Notes: generated by a model from the letters alone, not told the origin. A DNA stretch of 64,000 nucleotides from an uncultured Clostridia bacterium (GCA_947631925.1 CANRNE010000003.1:47674-111673), one strand, 5' to 3'; positions 25,700 through 35,011 are shown, numbered from the stretch's first letter. Numbers and translations are program-made.

Positions 25700-27385
25700 T
25701 TGGCGAATAAAATCCTGACTCCCGTCACACTCTGGAAAGATTTCGACGACACCCTTCCCCTCGAGGAGGAGGTGCTCTCGGAGACGCGGGAGAAACATTA
25801 TGTCGCAAAAGAAGTCCGTTTCTCGGGCAGAGAGACGGGCGCGGGGCGCGTCGGCATCTACGCGCGGTACACCTATCCGACGGGAGAGGAGACTTTCCCT
25901 GCCATCGTCGTCTTCTTCGGCGCGGGGCTTCCCTTTGACGATACCTTCATCATGCACTTCGTGCGCGAGGGCTACGGCGTGCTCGCGGTGGACTATTGCG
26001 GAGAGCGGGAGGGGGGATTCTTCACGCAGTATCCGTCCGTCGTCGACTACGCCAACTATGTGCGTGCGGGCAGGCGGATGACGCACTGCGACGACACCGC
26101 CCGGAATACGAGCTGGTACGAATGGGCCGCGGTGGCGCGGTATGCGGTGCGCTATCTCCATACCCGCGAGGGCGTGACTTCCGTGGGCGCCATCGGATTG
26201 CGCACGGGCGGCGAGGTGCTCTTCAAGATTGCTCCGTTTGCGGAGATTTCCTGCTTCATTTCGGTGTGCGCGGCGGGCTGGCTCGCCTATCAGGGCATCG
26301 ATAAATTCGGAATGACGGCGTCCAATCCCATCTTTGACGAGGAGCGGCACCGCTTTATCGCGGGGGTGGATTCGCAGAGCTACGCGTCCTCCGTCCGCTG
26401 TCCCGTGTTGCTTCTCTCCGCCATCAACGACAAGACATACAACTACGACCGCGTGTTCGATACCTTTTCCCAGCTTAATCCCGCCGTCGAGAAGGCGCTT
26501 CTCTTTTCCGCCCACGGGAACGGGCTCTTGGGAAGGCACACCGTTGCCGACATCGACCTCTTTCTCGACAAGCACTTAAAGGGGCATACCGTCTTTGTGA
26601 GCAAACCGCTCACCGTCTCCTTCGGGGAGGACAAACGCGGCGGCCTCGTCATCAAGAGCGTCTTCGACCCCGCGGGGGAGATGAAAGACTTCGGAATCTT
26701 CTACACAGAAAACGTTTCCGCATTCAAGACGCGCGACTGGACGCGCGTGCTCGGAAAACATGAGGACCTCACGGACAATGTCGGCATTGTGCCCCTTCCG
26801 CTCTGCAAGGAGAGCCGCAAGGCCCTCGTCTATGCCTTCGTCAACTACTCCAACGGCTTCTCCGTCACCTCCAAGATTCTCGAAATCGATGCGGACAAGG
26901 CATATACCAACGCCAAGGAGCGCAGCCGCCTCATCTTCTCGGGCGAGGACGGCAGAAACGGCTTCTCCTACTTCCGCAGAAGGGCACGCGCCATCGCCGA
27001 CTGCTTTATCGAAAACATCAACGAAGAGGAGCGCATCCTCCCCGGGTACGGCGGCATCAAAGGCATCGACGTCTCGACGGGAATCATTTCCTATCGGGTC
27101 GGCGAGCCGCGCTTCCGTCCGCCCGAAGGGGTCTCCTTCCGCTTTGACGCCTACTGCAAAGCGGACTCCCGCCTGAAAGTCATCTTTTTCAAGGACGAAG
27201 AGGAGCAGACGGGATATTCTTGCAGTGTGAGAGTTGCGGGCGGCGGCAAGTGGAAGAGCATCTTGCTCGACGCCTCCGATTTCAAGACGGACAAGGGCGT
27301 GGCGCTCGCCTCCTTCGACGGCGTCGTCTCCGTCGTCTTCGAGAGCGCGGAAGAACTGCTCGTCTCAAACATTCTTTGGATATAA
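25700..27385 (+). CDS. Alpha/beta-hydrolase-fold protein with replaced nucleophile
   Basis: A 561-residue protein. Residues about 40-310 resemble acetyl-xylan-esterase/dienelactone-hydrolase-type alpha/beta hydrolases: GAGLPFDD, the strand leading to the nucleophile elbow, an Asp in SAINDKTYN and a His in SAHGNG. The elbow reads GLRTGG instead of G-X-S-X-G, so Arg168 replaces the serine. The remaining 250 residues are beta-rich and not recognised. No signal peptide. It starts at TTG 25700 behind GAGGT. It may be inactive, regulatory or use another residue. Four bases separate it from lepB. Confidence 0.7.
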   Translation: MANKILTPVTLWKDFDDTLPLEEEVLSETREKHYVAKEVRFSGRETGAGRVGIYARYTYPTGEETFPAIVVFFGAGLPFDDTFIMHFVREGYGVLAVDYCGEREGGFFTQYPSVVDYANYVRAGRRMTHCDDTARNTSWYEWAAVARYAVRYLHTREGVTSVGAIGLRTGGEVLFKIAPFAEISCFISVCAAGWLAYQGIDKFGMTASNPIFDEERHRFIAGVDSQSYASSVRCPVLLLSAINDKTYNYDRVFDTFSQLNPAVEKALLFSAHGNGLLGRHTVADIDLFLDKHLKGHTVFVSKPLTVSFGEDKRGGLVIKSVFDPAGEMKDFGIFYTENVSAFKTRDWTRVLGKHEDLTDNVGIVPLPLCKESRKALVYAFVNYSNGFSVTSKILEIDADKAYTNAKERSRLIFSGEDGRNGFSYFRRRARAIADCFIENINEEERILPGYGGIKGIDVSTGIISYRVGEPRFRPPEGVSFRFDAYCKADSRLKVIFFKDEEEQTGYSCSVRVAGGGKWKSILLDASDFKTDKGVALASFDGVVSVVFESAEELLVSNILWI

Positions 27386-27389
27386 GGTT

Positions 27390-28067
27390 ATGGCAGAGAT
27401 ACGCCGTCAGCCCGAACTGCTGATTAAAACCAAGCGCCGTGCATTCGAACCCGTCTGGACGGTGCTCTATGCCATTCTCTTGGTTGTGCTCGCCATCCTC
27501 GCGGCGCGGCTCTATGTCGCGAGCCGATATCTCATCGTGCCCGTGGACGGACACTCCATGGAGCAGACCATCCCCGACAAATCCGTCCTCTATGCGACCC
27601 GCAACATGGCGTCGGTGGAGCGCGGGGATATCGTCGTCATCGATGTCACGGACGTCGGCTGTTTTTCCTCCCTGCCCGCAGACAAGAGCGGCAAGCGCTA
27701 TCTCATCAAGCGGCTCATCGCCGTAGGAGGGGACAGGATTAAGTGTGAAGGCGGCGTGGTGTACCTCGACAGCGGGGAGGGATATCGGGCGCTCGGAGAG
27801 GAATATCTCAACGACTTCCGCGACGAAGAGGGGTATCGGACAAGCGACTTCGGGGAAGTCGTCCTCAAAGAGGACGAAATCTTTGTGATGGGGGACCACC
27901 GCGGCCACAGCGACGATTCTCGTCTGCTCGCCAAACAGGGGGACGCGCCGCTCAAAGCGAGCATGCTCACGGGATTGGTGCTCGAATGGAGCATCCCGGG
28001 GAGCGATATCGACGGCGGCGCAGAACAATTTTTCGTAGAGGGATTTATCAACGGATTTTTCCGATAA
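27390..28067 (+). CDS. lepB: Signal peptidase I
   Basis: Cleaves signal peptides of secreted proteins at the outer face of the membrane. The 225-residue protein has one N-terminal membrane segment (about residues 24-46), the catalytic serine in GHSMEQ (Ser56), the lysine in YLIKRLIAVGGD, and box E GDHRGHSDDSR. It lies between the hydrolase and a DegV gene in the same direction. Confidence 0.94.
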   Translation: MAEIRRQPELLIKTKRRAFEPVWTVLYAILLVVLAILAARLYVASRYLIVPVDGHSMEQTIPDKSVLYATRNMASVERGDIVVIDVTDVGCFSSLPADKSGKRYLIKRLIAVGGDRIKCEGGVVYLDSGEGYRALGEEYLNDFRDEEGYRTSDFGEVVLKEDEIFVMGDHRGHSDDSRLLAKQGDAPLKASMLTGLVLEWSIPGSDIDGGAEQFFVEGFINGFFR

Positions 28068-28080
28068 AGGAGAAACAATT

Positions 28081-28926
28081 ATGGATATTCAGTTTACGGC
28101 AGACAGCACCTGCGACCTCGGCAAATACGGGGCGGAGCGCGACGTAAAAATCATGCCGCTCTCCGTCATTCTCGGGACAGAGAACTTCCGCGACGGGGTA
28201 AACATCACCCCGCAGGAAATCTTCGACTACGTCGCAAGAACGGGGGACCTTCCCAAGACGGCCGCCCCCAACGTGGAGGACTATAAGAGCTTCTTCCGCT
28301 CCTTCGTCGACGCGGGGAAGACGGTCATCCACTTCAACATTTCGGCGAAGTCCTCCTCTTCGCACGACTGCGCCGCGGAGGCGGCAAAGGAATTCGGCGG
28401 CAAGGTGTTTGCCGTCGACACCAAGGCGCTCTCCTCGGGGCAAGGACTGCTCGTGATGAAGGCGTATGACCTCGCGCAGGAGGGGAAGCGCGCGGAGGAG
28501 ATTGTGGAGATTGTAAACGCTCTCCGTCCGCTCGTCAACACGTCCTTTATCCCGGACAGGCTCGACTACCTCTACAAGGGCGGCAGATGCTCGCGCATGG
28601 CGATGTACGGCGCGAATATCTTAAAGATTCATCCGCTCATCGAGATGGAGGACGGACAGCTCGTCGCAGGGACGAAGTACCGCGGCTCCATGCAGAAGTG
28701 CATTGCAAGTTACATCGACGACCTCGCGGCGAAGTATCCGAAATATGACGACACGCGCTGCTTTATCACGCACAGTTCTGCGGACCCCGAACTTGTGGAA
28801 TTTGCCAAGAAGAAGGTCGCCGAGACATTCTCCTTCAAGGAGATTCTCGAGACGGTCGCGGGCTCCGTCATCACGGGCCACTGCGGCAGAAATACGCTCG
28901 GCGTGCTGTTTATCGCCGAAGCATAA
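28081..28926 (+). CDS. DegV-family fatty-acid-binding protein
   Basis: A 281-residue DegV protein, the family of fatty-acid-binding partners of FakA that supply acyl groups for phosphorylation. Typical segments are TADSTCDL at the N terminus, KTAAPN, ISAKSSSS, DTKALSSGQG and RLDYLYKGGR. No fakA is in the window, so coupling to fatty-acid kinase is inferred from the family. AAGGAG precedes the ATG. Confidence 0.88.
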   Translation: MDIQFTADSTCDLGKYGAERDVKIMPLSVILGTENFRDGVNITPQEIFDYVARTGDLPKTAAPNVEDYKSFFRSFVDAGKTVIHFNISAKSSSSHDCAAEAAKEFGGKVFAVDTKALSSGQGLLVMKAYDLAQEGKRAEEIVEIVNALRPLVNTSFIPDRLDYLYKGGRCSRMAMYGANILKIHPLIEMEDGQLVAGTKYRGSMQKCIASYIDDLAAKYPKYDDTRCFITHSSADPELVEFAKKKVAETFSFKEILETVAGSVITGHCGRNTLGVLFIAEA

Positions 28927-28940
28927 CAAAAGGAGCCATC

Positions 28941-30713
28941 ATGAAGAGAAGCGAAGTACCCGAACAATACAAGTGGAGAGTTTCCGACGTCTTCCCCTGC
29001 GACGAGGCGTGGGAAGGGGCATTTTCCGCCCTCGAAAGCAAGGTGGATTTTGCGAAATTCAAGGGAACCTTGCATACGGTGGAGAACCTGCTCGCCTTCT
29101 TCAAGGCAGACGAAGCGTTCTCCGTCGAGGCCATGCGCGTCTACCTCTACGCCTTTTTGAAGCACGACGAGGACATCCGCGTCACCAAATACAATTCCTA
29201 TCTCGGAAAAATCATCTCCCTGCTCACCCGCGCGGGCGCCGAGACGGCATTCGTCACCCCCGAGCTCACCGCACTTCCCGAGGAGACGCTCGACTCGTTC
29301 ATCAAAGATGAACGTCTCGCCGATTACGACTATCGGCTCTCCCGCATCAAGGCGAGCAAAAAGCACACGCTCTCCGAACGGGAAGAGGTCATTCTCGCGC
29401 AGTCTTCGGAGCCGCTCGGTCTGTTCAGCGACGTCTTCGACATGCTCGACAATGCCGAACTCGGGCTCCCCGAGATTGAATTCGAGGGCAAAAAGCAGCA
29501 GCTCACGCACGGATTGTATTCCGTCATCATGAACGGACACGACCGCGCGAAGCGCAAGGAGGCGTACGAGCTGTACTATTCCGCCTATCGGAAAATCATC
29601 GGCACGCTTGCAACTACTTATTCGGGCAATGTCAAGGCAAACATCTTCTTCAAGACGGTGCGCGGCTACTCGAGCTGCCTCGAAAAGGCGCTGAATGAGG
29701 AGGATGTCTCCGCGGACGTCTACCACCGCCTCGTGGACTGCGTCAACGAGTATGCGCCCCTCATGCACCGCTACATGGAACTGCGCAAGCGCCTTATGGG
29801 CTACGATGAGATGTATATGTACGACATCTATCCCTCCCTCGTCGAGGGTGCGGAGCTCAAACTCTCCTTTGAGGACGCCTTCGACCTCTGCCTCAAGGGA
29901 CTTGCGCCTCTCGGGAAGGAATATCTCGACCTCTTCCGCCGCGGAAGGGAGGAGGGTTGGATTGACGTCTGCGAGACGGAGGGCAAGACAGGCGGCGCCT
30001 ATTCCATCGGAATCTACGGGAACCATCCCTTCGTCCTTCTCAATTATCAGAAGACGACGCACGATGTGTTCACGATTGCGCACGAGATGGGGCACTCGCT
30101 GCACTCCTATTACTCCAACACCTTCCGCCCGTTTGCGAAGTCGGACTACACCATCTTCGTCGCGGAGGTCGCGAGCACGGTAAACGAGGTGCTCCTGCTC
30201 AAATATCTTCTCAAGACTTCGGAGGACCCCGCGCTCAAGAAATATCTTTTGAACTATTTCATGGATATGATCAGAACGACGCTCTTCCGCCAGACGCAGT
30301 TCGCCGAATTCGAGGAACGCGCCCATGCGCTCGCCGAGAGCGGGGAGCCCCTCAACAAGGACAACCTCTCCGAGATTTATCTCTCGCTCAACAAGAAGTA
30401 CTATGGAGAGGCCGTCGTCCATGATGACAACATCGCCATCGAATGGGCGCGCATTCCGCACTTCTACCGCTCCTTCTACGTCTATAAGTACGCGACGGGC
30501 ATCACGGCCGCCATCTGCATCGCCAACCGCATCCTGAAGGAAGGGGAGACGGCGGTGGAGGACTACAAGAAGTTTTTGAAGGGCGGCTGTTCGACGGACC
30601 CCGTGTCCCTGCTCAAACTGGCGGGCGCAGACCTCACCCAACGGGCTCCCTTCGAGGCCGCCATGGAAGAATTCAAGAGCGCGCTCGACGAATTTGAAGC
30701 GCTCAACCGATAA
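28941..30713 (+). CDS. pepF: Oligoendopeptidase F (M3 metallopeptidase)
   Basis: Zinc oligopeptidase of 590 residues, probably cytoplasmic since no signal peptide is present. The zinc motif HEMGH in FTIAHEMGHSLHSYYSN near residue 380 and the downstream glutamate region FVAEVASTVNEVLL are intact; length is normal for PepF. AAAGGAG precedes the ATG 14 bases after the degV stop. Confidence 0.94.
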   Translation: MKRSEVPEQYKWRVSDVFPCDEAWEGAFSALESKVDFAKFKGTLHTVENLLAFFKADEAFSVEAMRVYLYAFLKHDEDIRVTKYNSYLGKIISLLTRAGAETAFVTPELTALPEETLDSFIKDERLADYDYRLSRIKASKKHTLSEREEVILAQSSEPLGLFSDVFDMLDNAELGLPEIEFEGKKQQLTHGLYSVIMNGHDRAKRKEAYELYYSAYRKIIGTLATTYSGNVKANIFFKTVRGYSSCLEKALNEEDVSADVYHRLVDCVNEYAPLMHRYMELRKRLMGYDEMYMYDIYPSLVEGAELKLSFEDAFDLCLKGLAPLGKEYLDLFRRGREEGWIDVCETEGKTGGAYSIGIYGNHPFVLLNYQKTTHDVFTIAHEMGHSLHSYYSNTFRPFAKSDYTIFVAEVASTVNEVLLLKYLLKTSEDPALKKYLLNYFMDMIRTTLFRQTQFAEFEERAHALAESGEPLNKDNLSEIYLSLNKKYYGEAVVHDDNIAIEWARIPHFYRSFYVYKYATGITAAICIANRILKEGETAVEDYKKFLKGGCSTDPVSLLKLAGADLTQRAPFEAAMEEFKSALDEFEALNR

Positions 30714-30734
30714 TCTACAAGGGGAAATACGACT

Positions 30735-32150
30735 ATGGCAATACAACAGATGCCGCACAATCTCGAAGCGGAGGCCGCGCTCCTCGGCTGTCTCATCATG
30801 GATGAGAGCGTGCAGACGGAAATTCTCGAATCCCTGAGTGAGGACGATTTTTATCAGGAGTCTCACCGCGTCATTCTGAGCGCGATGAAGAAAGTCGTCG
30901 GCGACAGGAAAGTCATCGACGTCGTCACGCTCACCGACCGCCTCGACCACGACGGCACCCTGCAACAGGCGGGCGGCCTGCAGACCATCTCGGAGCTCTC
31001 TTCCTCCCTTCCCTCCACGGCGAATTACAGGCAGTATTTCGACATCGTGAAGCGGGACAGCATCAACCGTGCCCTCATCCGTGCGGCGAAGAGTATCATC
31101 GAGAACAGTTCGGAATCTCCCGACGAGACGGAGGCGATTGCCTATGCGGAGAAGCAGGTCTATGACGTCTCCAAGCAGGGGGACCGCTCCCGCCTCTCCG
31201 ACCTCGGCGACGGCGCAGTCATTCAGGAAATCATCAAGAAGTTCGAAGACATCCAGAGCGACCCCAACGCCTACCGCGGCGTGGAGACGGGCTTTACCCA
31301 CCTCGACCGCATCACAAACGGACTGCAAAAGTCCGACCTCATCGTCCTTGCCGCCCGTCCCGGCATGGGGAAGACGTCGCTTGCGATGAACATCGTCGAG
31401 CACGCCTGCCTCGTCAAGGGACTGACTGCGGCGGTCTTCTCCCTCGAAATGCCGCGCTCGCAAATCGGACAGCGTCTCATCTGCGCGCACGGGGAAGTCA
31501 GCATGGAGAAGGCTCTTTCGGGGAAACTCACCGCAAAGGACTGGAAAAATCTGCTCATCGCCGCCGACAAGGTGCAAAAGAGCAAGATTCACATCGACGA
31601 CTCCTCCCGCGTCACTCCCGCCGAGATTCTCTCCAAATGCAGACGACTCGCCGCGAGCGAGATGGGGCTCGACCTCGTCATGATTGACTACATCCAGCTC
31701 ATGGGCGCCGACCAGAAGTTCGGAAGAGGGGAGATAAACCGCCAGCAGGAGGTCGCCTCGATTACCCGCGACCTCAAACTCATGGCAAAGGAACTCAACG
31801 TCCCCGTCATCGCGCTCTCCCAGCTGCGCCGTATCGAGAGTAAGGAGCCGCAGCTCTCCGACCTCCGCGAATCGGGAGCCATCGAGCAGGATGCGGACAT
31901 CGTCATGTTCATCAACCGTCCCGACGCGACGGCGTCCAAAGAGGACATCGCGCAGGGCAAAGTCATCAAGGGCGCGGCGGAGCTCGTCATCGCCAAGCAT
32001 AGAAACGGCCCGCTCGGGCGCATCCAGCTGCGCTTCCTCGGCGAGACCACCCGCTTCATCGATGTGGAAGATCAGAACCGTCCCACCGAGGAGCCCTCCT
32101 ATAAGAAACCGAAGACGCCCGACGAGGACAGTGAAATTCCCTACGAATGA
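30735..32150 (+). CDS. dnaB: Replicative DNA helicase
   Basis: Hexameric replication-fork helicase of 471 residues. The N-terminal domain starts MPHNLEAEAALLGCL; the RecA-like domain has Walker A RPGMGKTS, DYIQLM (Walker B), and the SQLRRIESKEP and DLRESGAIEQDADIV motifs. It has no intein. The stop overlaps the next gene by 4 bases. Its loader candidate is the DnaD-like protein at 20104. Confidence 0.96.
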   Translation: MAIQQMPHNLEAEAALLGCLIMDESVQTEILESLSEDDFYQESHRVILSAMKKVVGDRKVIDVVTLTDRLDHDGTLQQAGGLQTISELSSSLPSTANYRQYFDIVKRDSINRALIRAAKSIIENSSESPDETEAIAYAEKQVYDVSKQGDRSRLSDLGDGAVIQEIIKKFEDIQSDPNAYRGVETGFTHLDRITNGLQKSDLIVLAARPGMGKTSLAMNIVEHACLVKGLTAAVFSLEMPRSQIGQRLICAHGEVSMEKALSGKLTAKDWKNLLIAADKVQKSKIHIDDSSRVTPAEILSKCRRLAASEMGLDLVMIDYIQLMGADQKFGRGEINRQQEVASITRDLKLMAKELNVPVIALSQLRRIESKEPQLSDLRESGAIEQDADIVMFINRPDATASKEDIAQGKVIKGAAELVIAKHRNGPLGRIQLRFLGETTRFIDVEDQNRPTEEPSYKKPKTPDEDSEIPYE

Positions 32151-33139
32151 TGAAGACGGAAATCAGGAGCGGCGGGGATTGGCATGAGGCCGCCAAACGG
32201 TACATCGAAGAGGGGGAAGTCGTCGCCTTTCACACGGAGACGGTGTACGGACTTGGCGCGAATGCCTTCGACGACGGGGCCGTGCTCAAAATTTTCTCCC
32301 TGAAGGGGAGACCTGCCGACAACCCGCTCATAGTTCATGTGCATAAAAGTTATGACATCTCCCGCCTCATCGACGGGGAGCCTTCCTATGCCGCGGCGCT
32401 TCGGAAGGCGTATCTCCCGGGGCCGCTCACGATGGTGTATCCTTCAATCGGGAAGGTCTCGAAGTATGTCTCCTGCGGACTGAATACGCTCGCCATCCGC
32501 GTTCCGTCCTCGCCCTGCGCACAGGAATTTTTGCGCGAAGTCAACCTTCCGATTGCGGCGCCCAGCGCCAATCTCTCCAAGCACGTCTCGCCCGTCACGG
32601 CACAGCACGTCTATGACGATTTTGCGGGGAAAATCCCCCTCATTATCGACGGCGGGGCCTGCCAAGGCGGCATCGAGAGCACCGTCCTCGACTGCACGGG
32701 AGACGTCCCAAAAATTTTGCGGGAAGGGCTCGTGACCCGCGAGATGATTGCCAAAGTCGCGGGCAGCTGCGAACTTTACAGGGCGAAGGCGGGGGAGAAA
32801 CCGAAGAGCCCGGGGATGGCGTATCAACACTATTCCCCGCGCTGCCGCACTGCGTATTTTTCTTCGCCCGAGAAGGCAAGGGAGTGTTACTTTGAGGAGC
32901 AAAAACAGGGCGGAAGTCCCTATCTGTTATGCGAAAATGCGCTTCTTCCCGCCTTTTCGGGTTTGAAAGTCTATGACCTCGGGAAGACGGGCGAGGAGAT
33001 GGCGAGAAATCTCTATGCCCTTCTTCGGCGGGCGGAACGGGAGGCGACGCTCCTTGTCGCCGTCGAGCCGAAGGAACACGGCGGTGTAATGGCGGGCGTT
33101 CTCAACCGTTTGCACCGCGCATTCGGAGTGATTGTATGA
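32147..33139 (+). CDS. tsaC: L-threonylcarbamoyladenylate synthase (Sua5/YwlC type)
   Basis: Makes threonylcarbamoyl-AMP for the t6A37 modification of tRNAs. The 330-residue protein has the YrdC domain (TETVYGLGANAF, KGRPADNPLIVH, PSANLS, ESTVLDC) followed by a Sua5-type C-terminal domain after the MAYQHYSPR linker. The linked ywlE and rpiB genes reproduce the Bacillus ywlC-ywlE-rpiB order. ATG 32147 overlaps the dnaB stop; a second ATG at 32150 is also possible. Confidence 0.94.
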   Translation: MMKTEIRSGGDWHEAAKRYIEEGEVVAFHTETVYGLGANAFDDGAVLKIFSLKGRPADNPLIVHVHKSYDISRLIDGEPSYAAALRKAYLPGPLTMVYPSIGKVSKYVSCGLNTLAIRVPSSPCAQEFLREVNLPIAAPSANLSKHVSPVTAQHVYDDFAGKIPLIIDGGACQGGIESTVLDCTGDVPKILREGLVTREMIAKVAGSCELYRAKAGEKPKSPGMAYQHYSPRCRTAYFSSPEKARECYFEEQKQGGSPYLLCENALLPAFSGLKVYDLGKTGEEMARNLYALLRRAEREATLLVAVEPKEHGGVMAGVLNRLHRAFGVIV

Positions 33140-33582
33140 AGCACAGAAAAGTTCTCTTTGTATGCACGGGAAATACCTGCCGTTCGCCGATGGCGGAGGC
33201 GGCGCTCCGTGCGGAATTGAAGAAGCGGAAAATCCGTTGGTACACGGTGGCATCTGCGGGGCTCTCGACGGAAGACGGGCATACCATGTCCGCGAACAGC
33301 CGTCAGGCTTTGACCGAAGCGCACATTCCGTTCGACGAAAATTTCTGCACCAGACAGCTCACTCCCGAGATGGCGGAGGAAGCTTTTTGCATCGTCTGCA
33401 TGACGGAGCGCCAGCGCGACGCGCTCTCGATGTACACCAACGTCACGAGCTTCTATGCCCTGTGCGGCAAGGAGATTTCCGACCCCTACGGGCAGGAGAT
33501 TGACGCCTACCGCGTGGTCCTTCGCAACATTCGCGAATGCCTTCCCGAAGTCATCCGCGTGCTCCTTCCCAAAGTAGAATAA
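33136..33582 (+). CDS. Low-molecular-weight protein phosphatase (YwlE-like)
   Basis: A 148-residue LMW-PTP fold enzyme with the P-loop CTGNTCRS (Cys10, Arg16) at the N terminus and the general acid Asp in DPYGQ. The threonine in the P-loop (CTGNTC) and the neighbouring ywlC and rpiB genes match YwlE, a protein-arginine phosphatase in Bacillus; whether this one acts on phosphoarginine or phosphotyrosine is inferred. Overlaps the preceding gene by 4 bases. Confidence 0.88.
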   Translation: MKHRKVLFVCTGNTCRSPMAEAALRAELKKRKIRWYTVASAGLSTEDGHTMSANSRQALTEAHIPFDENFCTRQLTPEMAEEAFCIVCMTERQRDALSMYTNVTSFYALCGKEISDPYGQEIDAYRVVLRNIRECLPEVIRVLLPKVE

Positions 33583-33594
33583 GAGGTGTTTTTT

Positions 33595-34035
33595 ATGAAA
33601 GTTGCCATCGCCTGCGACCACGGCGGGCTCATTTTGAAAGAAAAAATCGCGTCCTACCTGCACGAAAAAGGCATCGAAGTTGTCGATTTCGGTACAAACA
33701 GCGCCCAATCTTGCGATTATCCCGACTTTGCCTATCCCGCGGCATGCTCCGTGGGGCGCGGGGAATGCGACTTTGCCATCCTCGTCTGCAGAACGGGCAT
33801 CGGCATGTGCATTGCCGCCAACAAGGCCCACGGCGTGCGCTGTGCGCTGTGCTTTACCCGCGAGGCGGCGCGGCTCACCCGCCTGCACAACGACGCGAAC
33901 GCGCTCTCCATCGGCGCCGATTTCTTGGAAGAGGGGGAGGCAATCGCCATCGTCGAGACCTTCCTTTCCACTCCCTTTTCGGGAGAAGAGCGCCATCTGC
34001 GCAGAATCCAAAAAATCGAAAAATTCGACCGCTGA
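33595..34035 (+). CDS. rpiB: Ribose-5-phosphate isomerase B
   Basis: Interconverts ribose 5-phosphate and ribulose 5-phosphate. The 146-residue protein has the ACDHGG start, a catalytic cysteine in CRTGIGMCIAANK, and HNDANALSIGAD. The usual small residue after the catalytic Cys is Arg here. AGAGGTG at 33582-33588 precedes ATG 33595. The family also includes sugar-phosphate isomerases with other substrates. Confidence 0.9.
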   Translation: MKVAIACDHGGLILKEKIASYLHEKGIEVVDFGTNSAQSCDYPDFAYPAACSVGRGECDFAILVCRTGIGMCIAANKAHGVRCALCFTREAARLTRLHNDANALSIGADFLEEGEAIAIVETFLSTPFSGEERHLRRIQKIEKFDR

Positions 34036-34046
34036 AAGGGGAAAGG

Positions 34047-34727
34047 ATGAATCTCATTCTCATCGGCGGTGGCGAAATGAAGGCGCGCGAGACGCTTCCC
34101 ATCGACGAATATATTGCAAATGCCGCCAAAAAACTCTCCGGTAGCCGCCGCGCGTGCGGGCTTTTTCTCCCCACGGCGAGTCATGACTGTATGCCGTACT
34201 ATAACACCTTCCATAAGGTTTACACAGGTCTGTTCGATATCAAGACGGACGTCGCACTCACTGTGGGACGGGAAGTCGACCTCGCCAAAATGCGCGAAAA
34301 GTTCGAACGGGCGGATTTTCTCTATGTCGGTGGCGGCGATACCGTCTTTCTGATTGAAGAATGGAAGCGGAGCGGACTTCTTCCGCTCATTCGGGAGGCG
34401 TTCGACGGCGGGAAGCTCATTTGCGGGCTCTCTGCGGGCGCCATCTGCTGGTTCGAGGACATGTATACGGATTCCGTCGCGGAGGGAGAATTCCACATGC
34501 ACACCGCCCTCGGGTGGCTGAAGGGAAAAATTTCTCCGCATTATGACGAAAGAATGCTTGACTTCGATGAGATAGTGCGCTATAATAGATGGTGCGCTTG
34601 GGGGCTGGACAACTGCGCCGCGCTGGAAATTCGGGATGGCCATCCCGTTCGCAGCATCTGTTGCGGGGGCAGCGTCTGGAACATCGACGGTAGCAGCGGG
34701 ACGGTTCTCAAGACAAAATTTGAATAG
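34047..34727 (+). CDS. Peptidase E-like (S51 family) serine hydrolase
   Basis: A 226-residue protein with a class-I-amidotransferase-like fold: YVGGGDTVFLIEEW and the nucleophile elbow GLSAGAICWF, both typical of S51 dipeptidases and related cyanophycinase-like proteins. No signal peptide. The stop codon TAG is immediately followed by the first base of tRNA-Leu with no gap, so the mRNA and tRNA are probably processed from one transcript or the tRNA promoter lies inside this gene. Confidence 0.82.
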   Translation: MNLILIGGGEMKARETLPIDEYIANAAKKLSGSRRACGLFLPTASHDCMPYYNTFHKVYTGLFDIKTDVALTVGREVDLAKMREKFERADFLYVGGGDTVFLIEEWKRSGLLPLIREAFDGGKLICGLSAGAICWFEDMYTDSVAEGEFHMHTALGWLKGKISPHYDERMLDFDEIVRYNRWCAWGLDNCAALEIRDGHPVRSICCGGSVWNIDGSSGTVLKTKFE

Positions 34728-34810
34728 GCGGTCGTGGCGAAATTGGCAGACGCGCAGGTTTCAGGTTCCTGTGGGAGACCGTGCAGGTTCAACTCCTGTC
34801 GACCGCACCA
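34728..34810 (+). tRNA. tRNA-Leu (anticodon CAG)
   Basis: 83-base tRNA with encoded CCA. Acceptor GCGGTCG (34728-34734) pairs with CGACCGC (34800-34806). The anticodon loop reads TTCAGGT, giving CAG, on a stem with one T-T mismatch; a long variable arm and the T arm GCAGG-TTCAACT-CCTGT fit a class II leucine tRNA. It abuts the upstream stop codon. Confidence 0.93.
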
Positions 34811-34848
34811 AAATACAGGGCACACTGTTGTGTGCCCTGTATTTTGGT
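34807..34848 (+). terminator. Terminator after tRNA-Leu
   Basis: Very long perfect stem (19 bases, 34807-34825 with 34830-34848) and a TGTT loop. The left arm includes the tRNA discriminator and CCA. The right arm ends in ATTTTGGT. Confidence 0.8.
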
Positions 34849-35011
34849 ATAACCGACTTTCGACAGGAGTTGATGAGGGTGGAGGCGATTGCGGGAGCAA
34901 TCGGTTTGCGGGCGAATTCTTTGATTGCAGAGATATATGCCGCAAACTCGACAATTGATAATTGTCGACCGGGGCGCGCCGCTAAAGGCGCAAGTCCCTT
35001 CGTCCGCACCA
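34849..35011 (+). other. Palindrome-rich spacer ending in a tRNA-like 3' remnant
   Basis: No gene is convincing here. The segment holds CGATTGC/GCAATCG and GTTTGCGG/CCGCAAAC inverted repeats, a perfect 9-base palindrome around 34948-34968, and ends in 34991-35011 with a sequence identical in form to a tRNA T-loop, T-stem, acceptor and CCA. A possible 5' acceptor GCGGGCG lies at 34908-34914. The T-arm AAAGG-CGCAAGT-CCCTT has one mismatch. CGACAGGAGTTGA at 34861 is an inverted copy of the tRNA-Leu T-arm. It looks like a decayed tRNA or integration scar. Confidence 0.6.

Noticed and set aside
28710..32000. Open frame of 1096 codons on the minus strand opposite degV, pepF and dnaB
   Set aside because: It mirrors codon structure of three well-identified genes on the plus strand, has no recognisable domains and crosses gene borders. 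High G+C makes antisense frames stay open.
34849..35011. Possible self-splicing intron inside a tRNA
   Set aside because: The upstream tRNA-Leu is complete, no intron core motifs are visible, and the second element has no matching 5' tRNA half.
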